Source of the DNA: Anaerolineales bacterium UBA4823
GTDB lineage: Bacteria; Chloroflexota; Anaerolineae; Anaerolineales; UBA4823
Assembly (NCBI GenBank): GCA_002402275.1
Contig: DHFN01000108.1
Coordinates: 1,374 to 16,760 of the forward strand
Direction: 5' to 3'
Length of the DNA: 15,387 nucleotides
This document shows positions 8,198 to 15,387 of the stretch, piece by piece. Numbering within the stretch: the first letter of the stretch is position 1; the number at the start of each line of letters is the position of its first letter. The notes beneath the pieces are model-generated. The model worked only from the letters and a program-made list of their open reading frames with translations. It made no database searches and was not told the DNA's origin. The translations under genes and the position numbers were made by a program.

Positions 8198-8301
8198 GAA
8201 AATCTCTCAATTTTTAAATGAAACGATGAGTATCTCAACAATAAAGCACAAGAACTGGTATTGAGAAGACCGATGGCGTGTTGGAGATAGATTTCGATCA
8301 A

Positions 8302-10047
8302 TTAGAAATGTGGATGCTTCCTTTTCAACCATTCCAGCAATTTCGGTATTTTCCAGGTGTTGATTACTGAGCTTGCCTCCACCCAGCCGCGCCTTGCCAC
8401 GGTTACCCCGAAGTGCATCAGGTCCAGGTCACTGGCTGAATGGGCGTCGGTGTTAATGGTCAATAAACCGCCCATCTCCGCAAAGTGACGGGCATTCACG
8501 TCGTCCAGATCCAAACGGGCCGGGTGAGCATTGATTTCCAGCGCGACCTGGTTTTCGAGTGCCGCTTTCATAACCGCCTCTAAATCGAGATCAGCACCCT
8601 CTCGATTGGGTAACATTCTCCCCGTGGGATGTCCAATGATATCCACATGGGGATTTTGGATAGCTTTTAACATACGTTCTGTGATCTGTTGGCGCGGTTG
8701 ACGCAAGCTGGTATGGACGGAAGCAGTGACAATATCCAATTCTGCTAGAACCTCGTCTGGAAAATCAAGACTGCCATCTGCCCGGACTTCAACTTCGATC
8801 CCTTGCAAAATCACGATTGAATCCCCCAGGCTCTTTTGCGCATGTTGAATCTCCTGCCGTTGCTTTTGCACATCTTGGGCGGTCAAACCACCGGTGATTG
8901 CCAAACTGGCAGAATGATCACTGACTACAATTAACTTACGCCCCCTGTCACGGGCTGCTTCAGCTAGTTCCTGAATGGAAAGATGACCATCGCTCCAGGT
9001 AGTGTGGGCATGTAATTCACTTTGGATATCCTGCAGCTCAATTAATTTGGGCAATTTTCCTAGCAAAGCCGCCTGGATTTCTCCCCGGTCTTCCCGCAGC
9101 TCAGGGGGAATAAAAGGTAATCCCAGAGCCGCATAGACTTCATCTTCTGTGGCGCAAAGGATTTCACTGCCATCCGGTCGGGTGAGGGCATGTTCCGAGA
9201 GCGATAGATTTTGTTTCAAGGCTAACTCACGCAATCGGACATTATGCTCTTTGCTCCCCGTGGCATATTGCCAGGCTGTGCCAAATCGTTCTGGGGGATG
9301 CACCCAAAGCTGAGCCCGTAAGCCATGAGCATATTCCACACTACTTTTGGTATCTCCCTTGCCCTCCACCCGCACCACCTCACGATCGGAGAGAAAGCGA
9401 TCCATAATTGCAGTAGAGTCGGTTGCCGCAGCTAATATGTCTATATCTCCAACGGTGATCCGTCCACGGCGCAAACTGCCTGCCATCTCAACCGTGACGA
9501 CCCCGGGTGCTTGACGCAGAGAAGCAATCAGACGCTGTGCAAAGGGATAAGCCTGTCCAATAGGGATGCGCTCCGATCGGCGTTTGTAGGCTTCAATTCC
9601 CGCTAGAATGCGTGCCTCAGATTTTTCTCCCATTCCGGGCAAAGTACGCAATTTTCCAGCCCGGGCTGCTGTTTCTAATTCTGAAATGCTCGTGATACCC
9701 AGCTCTTTCCAAAAAAGCCCGATTTTCTTGGGACCTAAATCTGGCACCTGGAGCATTTCTGCTAAACTAACCGGCATTTCTGCAGTGAGTTTCTCCATGA
9801 AACCCAGCTTTCCCGTGCTGAAAAGTTCATCTATTTTTTCAGCGATCGCTTTACCGACTCCTGGAATATCGGTAAGTTTCCCTGCCTGCCAGATATCATA
9901 CGCATCTTGATTCAGCTCTGCCAGGCTTTCAGCTGCTTTTCGGTATGCCAATACTTTGTAGATCACCTCCCCTTTGATTTCAAGTAAATCAGCGATTAAA
10001 TTAAAGGTATCGGCTAGTTGTTCATTCGAGAAATGTTTTGCAGGCAT
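8302..10047 (-). CDS. polX: DNA polymerase/3'-5' exonuclease PolX
   Basis: This is a family X DNA polymerase fused to a PHP nuclease domain, a gap-filling and base-excision-repair enzyme acting on DNA in the cytoplasm. The length of 581 residues is normal. Helix-hairpin-helix DNA-binding parts lie near residues 43-60 (PGVGKAIAEKI) and 100-150 (LGPKKIG, LPGMGEKS). The nucleotidyltransferase core shows GSLRRG and G200-D-I-D203-I-L. The thumb motif YATGSKEHNVRLREL is present. However, the third catalytic carboxylate, usually in a GLxVDLRVV segment, is Gln at 246 (GLRAQLWVHPP). The PHP domain (about 343-575) keeps its metal ligands: HAH at 346-348 with TTWSDG, SDHS, GIEVE, SVHTS, GHPTGR and NTDAHS. 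It starts with ATG at 10047 behind an AGGA-like site and lies 50 bases downstream of the MFS gene on the same strand. Polymerase activity is therefore in doubt; the exonuclease part looks complete. Confidence 0.93.
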   Translation of the reverse strand: MPAKHFSNEQLADTFNLIADLLEIKGEVIYKVLAYRKAAESLAELNQDAYDIWQAGKLTDIPGVGKAIAEKIDELFSTGKLGFMEKLTAEMPVSLAEMLQVPDLGPKKIGLFWKELGITSISELETAARAGKLRTLPGMGEKSEARILAGIEAYKRRSERIPIGQAYPFAQRLIASLRQAPGVVTVEMAGSLRRGRITVGDIDILAAATDSTAIMDRFLSDREVVRVEGKGDTKSSVEYAHGLRAQLWVHPPERFGTAWQYATGSKEHNVRLRELALKQNLSLSEHALTRPDGSEILCATEDEVYAALGLPFIPPELREDRGEIQAALLGKLPKLIELQDIQSELHAHTTWSDGHLSIQELAEAARDRGRKLIVVSDHSASLAITGGLTAQDVQKQRQEIQHAQKSLGDSIVILQGIEVEVRADGSLDFPDEVLAELDIVTASVHTSLRQPRQQITERMLKAIQNPHVDIIGHPTGRMLPNREGADLDLEAVMKAALENQVALEINAHPARLDLDDVNARHFAEMGGLLTINTDAHSASDLDLMHFGVTVARRGWVEASSVINTWKIPKLLEWLKRKHPHF

Positions 10048-10064
10048 CCCTTTTTCCTGATTGG

Positions 10065-10070
10065 ATTATA
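10065..10070 (-). promoter_or_regulatory. Possible -10 element upstream of polX
   Basis: A perfect TATAAT on the - strand lies 17 bases before the polX start. No good -35 hexamer stands 16-19 bases upstream of it, and the transcript leader would be only about 10 bases. It may be a chance match, with polX read through from the MFS gene instead. The 13-base palindrome ggtttaataaacc (10085-10097), directly behind the MFS stop, is too short and lacks the T-run of a proper terminator. Confidence 0.25.
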
Positions 10071-10097
10071 CAACCCTTCTTGGCGGTTTAATAAACC

Positions 10098-11390
10098 TCA
10101 AGAGCTCAATTCTTTTGCGCGGTCAGCCATTTGAGTTCGTAGTGTATGAATATCTCCGTCAATGGTAAACAACGCCCCGATATAAATTGCAAAGCACAAC
10201 AGCCAGGTGCTGGTACAGATGATCAAAATAGCTTGCCCTAAACCCAGGTTGACCGCCAGAGCTCCGGTCAAAACTGGAGCCAGAGCAGCTCCACTGTTTT
10301 CAATAAAATATTCGACCGCTTGAGCTGTACTGCGAACCTCCGGCACTGTGATGTCATACACGGTTGCGATCACATTTGCAGAAGAAAAAGGCATAAATAA
10401 GGCGGTCAAGATCATCCATATAAAGAAAGTTGATTGGGCTGCGACGGGAGTCTTTAATGCCAAAGCTAGAAAGATTGCCCCCAAAAGCACCCCTGCGGAG
10501 GAGATGATAATTCTACCCTTATGAGTGTGGGTGAACAGCCAATCCCCTAAAGCACCCCCGACAAAATAACCGGCTGAGAGAACCAAGATAACCGGTGCCA
10601 TGGTGGTTAGAACCGTGGAATTATCATAACCGCGTTCCCGCATCAAATAACCGAAGAAGAAGTAGGTAATGACATTCCACGGGAAAACGCCTGCAAAACC
10701 CTGTAAAAAGACGAACCACATGGTTTTCTTTTTAAAGATTTCCTTTGCTTCAGTCCAGGAAAACCGGAACTGACCAATTTCAGCCATTCCCTCAAATTCC
10801 GGCTCGGCTTTTCCGCGGGGTAGGTCTTTCACGCCAAAGAAAATGATCACAGCGATGATTAAACCCGTGGAACCGGTTAGATAAAATATTTGGCGCCACC
10901 CACCAATCAGAGGAGCTACCATTAAAGCTAATATCATTCCCAACAAATAGCCTAAGGGCTGTGCCAGTTGCAAGACGCCATAGATTTTACCGCGCAAAGT
11001 TGGTCCAAAATAATCAGCGATCAGGCTATATAAACCCGGATACGAGGAATCGTCAATACCGGTGGAACCGCGGGTGATCAGAAATTGGGTGTAGGTATGT
11101 ACGATCGCGCTCAGCCAGGTGGTTGCCCCCCAAATAAAAGCCGCTAGGGCGAGCAGTTTGTCTCGTGCAAAACGATCGTATAAATAACCCCAAACCGGGT
11201 ACAAGATCGTGGCAACGATGAGGGAGCCTGAATTGATCAAACCCCACTTGAAATCATCCAAACCAAAGGTTTCGCTGATGGGTAGTTGCATGGAACCAAT
11301 CATCAGCTTGTCCGTTTGGTGCAAGAGCATGAAGAGGAAAAAGATAACCACGACAAACCAACGATATCGAGAAGTTTGTTGTTTCATCAT
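10098..11390 (-). CDS. Major facilitator superfamily transporter
   Basis: This is a secondary transporter of 430 residues with twelve hydrophobic segments in two sets of six around a hydrophilic central loop (about 195-215). The loop between helices 2 and 3 has GYLYDRFARDK, a form of the MFS motif A (G-x4-D-R-x3-[RK]). Helix 4-5 carries GIDDSSYPGLYSLIADYF and LRGK, reminiscent of the Spinster-like and sugar-phosphate branches where a G-[IE]-[DE]-x-[AS]-xxP pattern occurs. The solute is not determinable. Two ATGs are adjacent at the start (11390 and 11387). GAGGT lies only 2 bases before the first and 5 before the second, so the second may be used. A good sigma70-type promoter lies just upstream. 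The gene is divergent from the sigma factor gene and 50 bases ahead of polX. Confidence 0.88.
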   Translation of the reverse strand: MMKQQTSRYRWFVVVIFFLFMLLHQTDKLMIGSMQLPISETFGLDDFKWGLINSGSLIVATILYPVWGYLYDRFARDKLLALAAFIWGATTWLSAIVHTYTQFLITRGSTGIDDSSYPGLYSLIADYFGPTLRGKIYGVLQLAQPLGYLLGMILALMVAPLIGGWRQIFYLTGSTGLIIAVIIFFGVKDLPRGKAEPEFEGMAEIGQFRFSWTEAKEIFKKKTMWFVFLQGFAGVFPWNVITYFFFGYLMRERGYDNSTVLTTMAPVILVLSAGYFVGGALGDWLFTHTHKGRIIISSAGVLLGAIFLALALKTPVAAQSTFFIWMILTALFMPFSSANVIATVYDITVPEVRSTAQAVEYFIENSGAALAPVLTGALAVNLGLGQAILIICTSTWLLCFAIYIGALFTIDGDIHTLRTQMADRAKELSS

Positions 11391-11417
11391 TGACCTCGCT
11401 TAATAAAGGATATTAAC

Positions 11418-11446
11418 AGTTTAGCTTAAAACGCCAAATGTGTCAA
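11418..11446 (-). promoter_or_regulatory. Sigma70-type promoter for the MFS transporter gene
   Basis: On the - strand a perfect -35 TTGACA (11441-11446) is followed after exactly 17 bases by a -10 TAAACT (11418-11423, four of six matches to TATAAT). Transcription would begin near 11411, giving a leader of about 20 bases that includes the GAGGT ribosome binding site. The placement and spacing make this the best promoter in the window. Confidence 0.65.
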
Positions 11447-11545
11447 AAATTTTAGGGGGGAGGAATATTTCTAGTTGGAGATAAAAGCTCGATGGAATAA
11501 TAGTTTAATTAAAAAAAGTCCAATCAACTTTCGCTTCCCCACTTC

Positions 11546-11554
11546 TGATACAAT
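11546..11554 (+). promoter_or_regulatory. Possible extended -10 promoter for the sigma factor operon
   Basis: TGaTACAAT (11546-11554) has the extended -10 form, with five of six matches to TATAAT. It lies 37 bases before the sigma factor ATG. No convincing -35 hexamer is seen at the right spacing; the best is TCAACT at 11524, with only three matches and a 19-base spacer. No ECF-type GGAAC/CGTC pair is obvious, so autoregulation is not indicated by the sequence. Confidence 0.35.
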
Positions 11555-11591
11555 TATCCAACCTTTTTAACGGATCCTTTGTATATTAAAC

Positions 11592-12179
11592 ATGAGCTTA
11601 TCCAATAAAAATGACATCCTCGCAGAGGATAAAGCCGCCATTCTTCGACTGAAAAATGGAGACATCGGTGGACTGGAAAGCCTGATTATTCGGTACCAGG
11701 TTAAAGCGCTCCGAGCGGCTTTCTTAATTGTGCACGATGAGCAGCTGGCAGAAGATATTGTTCAGGATGCTTTCATCCGCATCTACCAGCACATTCGCGG
11801 GTTTGATGAAAACCGCCCATTCGAGCCATATTTGATGAGGAGTGTGGTCAATCTGGCGATTAATGCAATCCAGCAACGTTCTCAAACAACCCAGCTAGAG
11901 GGAGATGGAGATCAGCAACATTTGGAATATTTACTCTCCCGGGCGTCTTCGGTCGAAAGTCAAATCGAATATTACCAACTCCAGGACGAAATTCGGTCTG
12001 CCCTGTTCAAATTACCACCTCGTCAACGGGCTGTGATCATCCAACGATATTACCTTGATATGAGTGAAAGAGAAATGGCTTCCACGCTCGCAGCTGCTCC
12101 GGGTACGATCAAGTGGTGGTTGCACATCGCCCGAGAGCGTCTTCGGGTTTTGCTTGGTACCGATAGGAGGGAAGAATGA
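11592..12179 (+). CDS. RNA polymerase sigma factor, ECF type
   Basis: This is a 195-residue extracytoplasmic-function-type sigma factor that would direct RNA polymerase to a set of alternative promoters. Region 2 covers about residues 25-95, with LIIRYQ, the typical AEDIVQDAFIRIY and a following FEPYLMRSVVNLAIN. Region 4 covers about 125-185, with FKLPPRQRAVIIQRYY, the helix-turn-helix LDMSEREMASTL and GTIKWWLHIARERLR. Between them is a variable linker rich in Q and S. The length matches the family. The ATG at 11592 has no strong ribosome binding site; GGAT lies about 16 bases upstream. The stop overlaps the next start as ATGA (12176-12179), indicating translational coupling with the membrane protein that follows, the normal arrangement for a sigma factor and its regulator. 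It could alternatively be a dedicated sigma for stress at the envelope; targets are unknown. Confidence 0.92.
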   Translation: MSLSNKNDILAEDKAAILRLKNGDIGGLESLIIRYQVKALRAAFLIVHDEQLAEDIVQDAFIRIYQHIRGFDENRPFEPYLMRSVVNLAINAIQQRSQTTQLEGDGDQQHLEYLLSRASSVESQIEYYQLQDEIRSALFKLPPRQRAVIIQRYYLDMSEREMASTLAAAPGTIKWWLHIARERLRVLLGTDRREE

Positions 12180-14545
12180 GTCAATTCGGCCGAAATGAGT
12201 TCAAAACGTACCCTAATTCAGATGCCCAGATTCTGGATGCCATCGCGGCTGAACAGATTCCAGCGGACCTCAATCTGGCACCAAAGATCTTAGCGAATAT
12301 TCATCAGAGAAAAGAAATGAATAAACAATTGAGAATGAGACTCAGCACGACTGTTTTAATGGTTATCCTGGCATTGCTCATTCTAACCACTGTTGCTTAT
12401 GCGGTCTATCACTTGATGAGCGACCCGGGCTTGCAGTCTGTTCAGGATGCCGGGTTGGTGACAGACCTGGAGGTCACCGCTCAGCCCACTATTTTACCAA
12501 CCATTCCCTCGGTAAACCCGCCGCAGCTTGCAATTAACCCGGCCTTAAGTCAGTCGTTGGAGGGTGTCACCTTGACCCTGGATTGGATTTACTTGGATGA
12601 AGGACGTCTGGCGATGGGAATGCAGTTTAGCGACCTGCCTGAGGGAGCCGTATTGGATGTGCCACAGGTTCTCTTTAGGAATGTCACCCCTGTTCAAGTA
12701 CAGGGATTTAGTCAGAGTATCCGAAGTGAAGCTCACCAGGCGGTGTATGTTTCCTATCAGGTCATCCATGCCGCGGCGGTTGGCGGAAAGGTAAGCTTGG
12801 GTGTGGATGTACCTTTAACTCAGCCTGCTGGTGAAGTACAAACCACCCTGGCGACTTTCCACTTCGATATTGCAGACGTCCCCATTTATAGCGGAACAGC
12901 CATCCCGATTCAACAGACCTATGCTGTCAGGCGGAATGGGGTTGAGGTACGGTTAAAATCTGTCCGGGTGATGCCTTCTACGACTGAAGTGGTGGCGTGT
13001 TACGATTTTCCTGATCAGAACTCCCCTTTCTGGTACATGCAACGCGCAACCGTTCAAATTGGAAATGGTGCCGAAGAAAGTTACCGTCCTTATCAGTACT
13101 TAAGAGAGATAAAAGAGGACCATTGTGTCAAGCTAGGCTTCGCAACCGGTAATGCCAATGGAGAAAAGCAGTTGATCTTCCGGGTCTACCAGCTGGTTGT
13201 TCCACTGACTATGCAGGATAGGGTATCCCCGGAACGGATTGCGGCTGCCAACCACGAGCTAGCCAAAGCGGGCATTGAAATTGAGCCCGCTGCTCTAGAA
13301 CAAACAGAGGGCCCTGGCGGTTGGCGGTTTGTTCGCAAGCCAAGTTGGGGAACTGATCCTTCCCAAGATCCAAGATTATTGGTGTTACAAGCCTTGGAAG
13401 AAAAAGTGGATGGACCCTGGGAATTTTTCGTAGATATTCCCACTGAGAATGTGATTCCTGGTCAGATAGCACCTACCCCAACCGTCACCTCATTATTAAC
13501 GCAGGAACAAAACATCGCCGGAGTGAATATGACCCTGGATTGGGTCTTTGCCGACGCTAAAAGAGTGGCTTTTGGATATACTGTGAGAGGTTTAGCGGAT
13601 GTTCCTGATGCGCTCTATTTAGGAGGAACCATCGTCGTGAAAGACCAGCAAGGGAATCCCTTGGGGGGTGTTGGGGATGGGCGAAGCGAAGTGCAGTGGA
13701 TGGAAGGTCAGCCAGGCACTTTATCAGGGAATTGGAGTGTTGTCCTTCGTCAACCGCTCGATCAAAGCGAGGCGGATTTCTCTATTGATGTGACCTTGGA
13801 TGGGAGTCATGGAGACGATTGGAACTATATTATTGCCGTTCTTCCACAGCCATCCGATTGGACCGGTTTTGCACCAGGAGTAAAACCACCCATTGTGCCA
13901 GACCGGTTGATTGGGACATTCCATTTTGATGCCCATACTGTAGTTTATCCGCTCCAAGACATTGAACTGCAACAAACGATCGAAACCAATGGGATCTCCA
14001 TGCGCCTCGACCGGGCTGAGATTACTCCCTCGTACGCCTTATTTACTTTGTGTTACTTGAAACCTTCCGCCAAAGATTGGATGGTGGGAGGTAAGCCTAC
14101 TCTGAAAGCTGGTGCATCCGAGGCCCAGATCAACAGCTATACATTATTGGCGGACGCTGACTACGGCGGTTATATTGGAAAATCTCCCCAGCCCACGAAT
14201 ATTCCTGAGATTATTCAAGGTGAAAGGTGTGTTCAAATTGACTTTCTCCTTGGTCATACCGCCCTAACCCAATCGTTGGTATTGACCATCCCGACTCTGG
14301 AGCAATCTCTGCCGGAAGTCATTCCGGATGACGAGTTGAAAGCCGCCCAAGAGAAACTAAAATCTGAGGGAATCGAGCTGGATTACAGTGTCAGCCGGTC
14401 AGCCTCAGGGGGTGGGGGTGGCGGTCCGATATATAAAAAGCTTCCCGAGGGTATGGATGAACAGGAAGCTTACCAGCGGTTTTTGGAAGCTCTTGGCTGT
14501 TTGTATCCAGGTCCTTGGGTGTTTACATTGGATCTCCAGCCATAG
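12176..14545 (+). CDS. Single-pass membrane protein with duplicated extracytoplasmic domain, putative anti-sigma/sensor partner
   Basis: The protein has 789 residues. A short cytoplasmic part (1-56; segment IPADLNLAPKILANIHQRKE) precedes one membrane helix (about 57-80), a Thr/Pro-rich linker and a large outside portion. That portion is a tandem duplication. Unit 1 spans about 122-424 and unit 2 about 440-789. Each has a GVxxTLDW start, a TFHFD middle, a Cys pair (C275/C317 and C626/C685), a helical stretch containing A-x-KAGIE or KSEGIE, and a GPWxFxxD end. The cysteines could form disulfides outside the cell. The tail of unit 2 has a six-glycine run and one unpaired Cys, C775. The layout recalls membrane anti-sigma proteins with DUF4179-like outer domains. 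The ATGA overlap and AGGAGGG (12165-12171) tie it to the sigma gene. No zinc-binding H-x3-C-x2-C motif is present, so direct sigma binding is an inference. Confidence 0.85.
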   Translation: MSQFGRNEFKTYPNSDAQILDAIAAEQIPADLNLAPKILANIHQRKEMNKQLRMRLSTTVLMVILALLILTTVAYAVYHLMSDPGLQSVQDAGLVTDLEVTAQPTILPTIPSVNPPQLAINPALSQSLEGVTLTLDWIYLDEGRLAMGMQFSDLPEGAVLDVPQVLFRNVTPVQVQGFSQSIRSEAHQAVYVSYQVIHAAAVGGKVSLGVDVPLTQPAGEVQTTLATFHFDIADVPIYSGTAIPIQQTYAVRRNGVEVRLKSVRVMPSTTEVVACYDFPDQNSPFWYMQRATVQIGNGAEESYRPYQYLREIKEDHCVKLGFATGNANGEKQLIFRVYQLVVPLTMQDRVSPERIAAANHELAKAGIEIEPAALEQTEGPGGWRFVRKPSWGTDPSQDPRLLVLQALEEKVDGPWEFFVDIPTENVIPGQIAPTPTVTSLLTQEQNIAGVNMTLDWVFADAKRVAFGYTVRGLADVPDALYLGGTIVVKDQQGNPLGGVGDGRSEVQWMEGQPGTLSGNWSVVLRQPLDQSEADFSIDVTLDGSHGDDWNYIIAVLPQPSDWTGFAPGVKPPIVPDRLIGTFHFDAHTVVYPLQDIELQQTIETNGISMRLDRAEITPSYALFTLCYLKPSAKDWMVGGKPTLKAGASEAQINSYTLLADADYGGYIGKSPQPTNIPEIIQGERCVQIDFLLGHTALTQSLVLTIPTLEQSLPEVIPDDELKAAQEKLKSEGIELDYSVSRSASGGGGGGPIYKKLPEGMDEQEAYQRFLEALGCLYPGPWVFTLDLQP

Positions 14546-14590
14546 CAAAGAAGATTGTCTGGGAATGAATCACAAGATTGCTTGGATGTT

Positions 14591-15387
14591 TTAGAAAAAT
14601 ACTTTAACCAACTTGAGGGCTTTCTGCTTCCAAGGAACTCGATGGGTAACCCCTTCTTCTTGGCTGAATTGGTCCTTGTTTTCCAAATACCAGCGATAAT
14701 TGCGTAACATGGCTTGCTGGTTGGAGTATCGCGGTTGAAAACCTAAGATTTGTTGGGCTTTTTCAATTGAGACAAAAGAATCTTTTGACGCGGTCTCATA
14801 AATCCAGGGGTAGAGTGGGGATAGATTTAATTTTTCTAAGACTTTCAAAGCCAGAACGACCGGGGCTGTGGGGAAGGGAATGATCTTTTTGCCAAAGCCT
14901 GCTTCATCCAAAACAGCTTGATAGTCTTCTTTCATGGTGGTAAACTCTGCTGCACCGATATTGAAGGTGTCATTCACCAGCTCTGGATCGAGCGTCAGGC
15001 AGGCATGAATAGCCTGGCAGAGATCTTCAACATCTAAGAATTGATAGCGATTTTTCCCCGAACCAATCATAGGAAAATTTCTCCCTTCGCTTGCCCATTC
15101 ATAGAAAATGGCAAAAACACCCAGGCGCTCAGGTCCCACAAAGGATTTAGGGCGCAGGATGGGAACACACATCCCCTTCTGCCGATATTCCAGACAGACT
15201 TTTTCGGCTTCCACTTTGGCTTCCCCGTAAGGGCCCACCCCAATTAATGGATCACTTTCATAAATCGGGTGATGCTTGGGTACCCCATAGACTGCGGTGG
15301 ATGAAATTTGAATAAAGCGTTTCACCCCATACTGAACAGCTTGTTCCAAGACATTGCGGGTTCCGACCACATCGGTGGTGTAAATAT
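14591..15387 (-). CDS. NAD-dependent epimerase/dehydratase, extended SDR (5' end outside window)
   Basis: This is the C-terminal part (about 265 residues) of an extended short-chain dehydrogenase acting on a nucleotide sugar or a similar substrate. The frame stays open through the right edge (the reading before the GTG at 15370 gives IYTTD), so the GTG is internal. The missing 60-80 residues would carry the Rossmann GxxGxxG motif. Visible family marks are VGTRNVLE, the ISSTAVYG strand with the catalytic Ser/Thr region, the YGEAK form of Y-x3-K (Tyr codon at 15227-15229, Lys at 15215-15217), LRPKSFVGP, a DVEDLCQAI binding segment and FNIGA. The C-terminus extends with a basic helix (KQKALKLVKVFF). 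The substrate cannot be assigned. It is convergent with the sigma-linked membrane protein gene, with 45 bases between the stops; I see no clear terminator there. Confidence 0.88.
   Translation of the reverse strand, partial: IYTTDVVGTRNVLEQAVQYGVKRFIQISSTAVYGVPKHHPIYESDPLIGVGPYGEAKVEAEKVCLEYRQKGMCVPILRPKSFVGPERLGVFAIFYEWASEGRNFPMIGSGKNRYQFLDVEDLCQAIHACLTLDPELVNDTFNIGAAEFTTMKEDYQAVLDEAGFGKKIIPFPTAPVVLALKVLEKLNLSPLYPWIYETASKDSFVSIEKAQQILGFQPRYSNQQAMLRNYRWYLENKDQFSQEEGVTHRVPWKQKALKLVKVFF

Noticed and set aside
8204..8266. Second hairpin made of tctcaat/attgaga words in the EEP-polX spacer
   Set aside because: The arms are only 6-7 bases, have alternative partners (8205 or 8233) and a loop of more than 20 bases; this is expected by chance.
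7820..8301. Small reverse-strand reading frames of about 90 residues over the end of the EEP gene and the spacer
   Set aside because: They overlap a well-supported coding region or the palindromic repeat, lack a ribosome binding site and show no recognisable protein pattern.
9608..9910. 100-residue plus-strand frame inside polX
   Set aside because: It lies wholly within the conserved N-terminal region of PolX on the opposite strand and shows no family features; it is a shadow frame.
14407..14425. G-rich tract encoding six glycines as a phase-variable slip site
   Set aside because: The tract is broken by T and C (ggggg t ggggg t ggc gg) and the frame is intact through to the stop; there is no long homopolymer.
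14546..14590. Terminator between the converging sensor and epimerase genes
   Set aside because: No stem of useful length followed by a T-run could be found in the 45 bases.
1..15387. CRISPR array, tRNA, rRNA, insertion sequence or toxin-antitoxin pair
   Set aside because: I found no regularly spaced repeats, tRNA-like cloverleaf or CCA end, rRNA words, transposase motifs or small paired genes beyond those listed.

Overview
The window reads as chromosomal DNA of a free-living bacterium, most likely a Chloroflexota member of the Anaerolineae type. This placement is an inference from the look of the proteins (the long peptide-type substrate-binding protein with a C-terminal beta domain, the small two-helix protein behind the ATPases, the sigma factor with a large membrane-bound partner) and from the moderate, even base composition; no rRNA or other phylogenetic marker is present. 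Genes are closely packed, nothing looks like a phage, transposase, CRISPR array or tRNA, and there is no gene-free stretch longer than 300 bases.

Left part (1-8068, all + strand): a peptide/oligosaccharide-type ABC importer operon. It enters from the left edge with the C-terminal 422 residues of a substrate-binding protein, then a strong intercistronic hairpin, two inner-membrane permeases (DppB-like and DppC-like, the second with a large extracytoplasmic insert), two ATPases (DppD-like and DppF-like, each ending in a four-cysteine tail), a 64-residue two-helix membrane protein, and a 660-residue polytopic membrane protein with a C-terminal endonuclease/exonuclease/phosphatase (EEP) domain. 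Short gaps suggest that all of these are co-transcribed.

Middle part (8069-11390): a 233-base spacer holds a long imperfect inverted repeat that looks like a degenerate dispersed palindromic element and lies between convergent transcription units. On the - strand follow polX (a family X polymerase fused to a PHP nuclease domain, with Gln where the third catalytic Asp is expected) and, upstream of it, a 12-helix major-facilitator transporter with a good sigma70-type promoter.

Right part (11391-15387): divergent from the transporter is an ECF-type sigma factor gene that overlaps by ATGA with a gene for a single-pass membrane protein whose outside portion is a tandem duplication of about 300-350 residues. 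The pair looks like a sigma factor and a membrane-bound regulator or anti-sigma/sensor protein. The window ends inside an NAD-dependent epimerase/dehydratase gene on the - strand that lacks its N-terminal nucleotide-binding motif only because of the window edge.

No clearly new system is proven here. The best candidates for a second look are the sigma factor/duplicated-sensor pair, the altered polymerase active site of PolX, and the EEP membrane protein attached to the importer operon.
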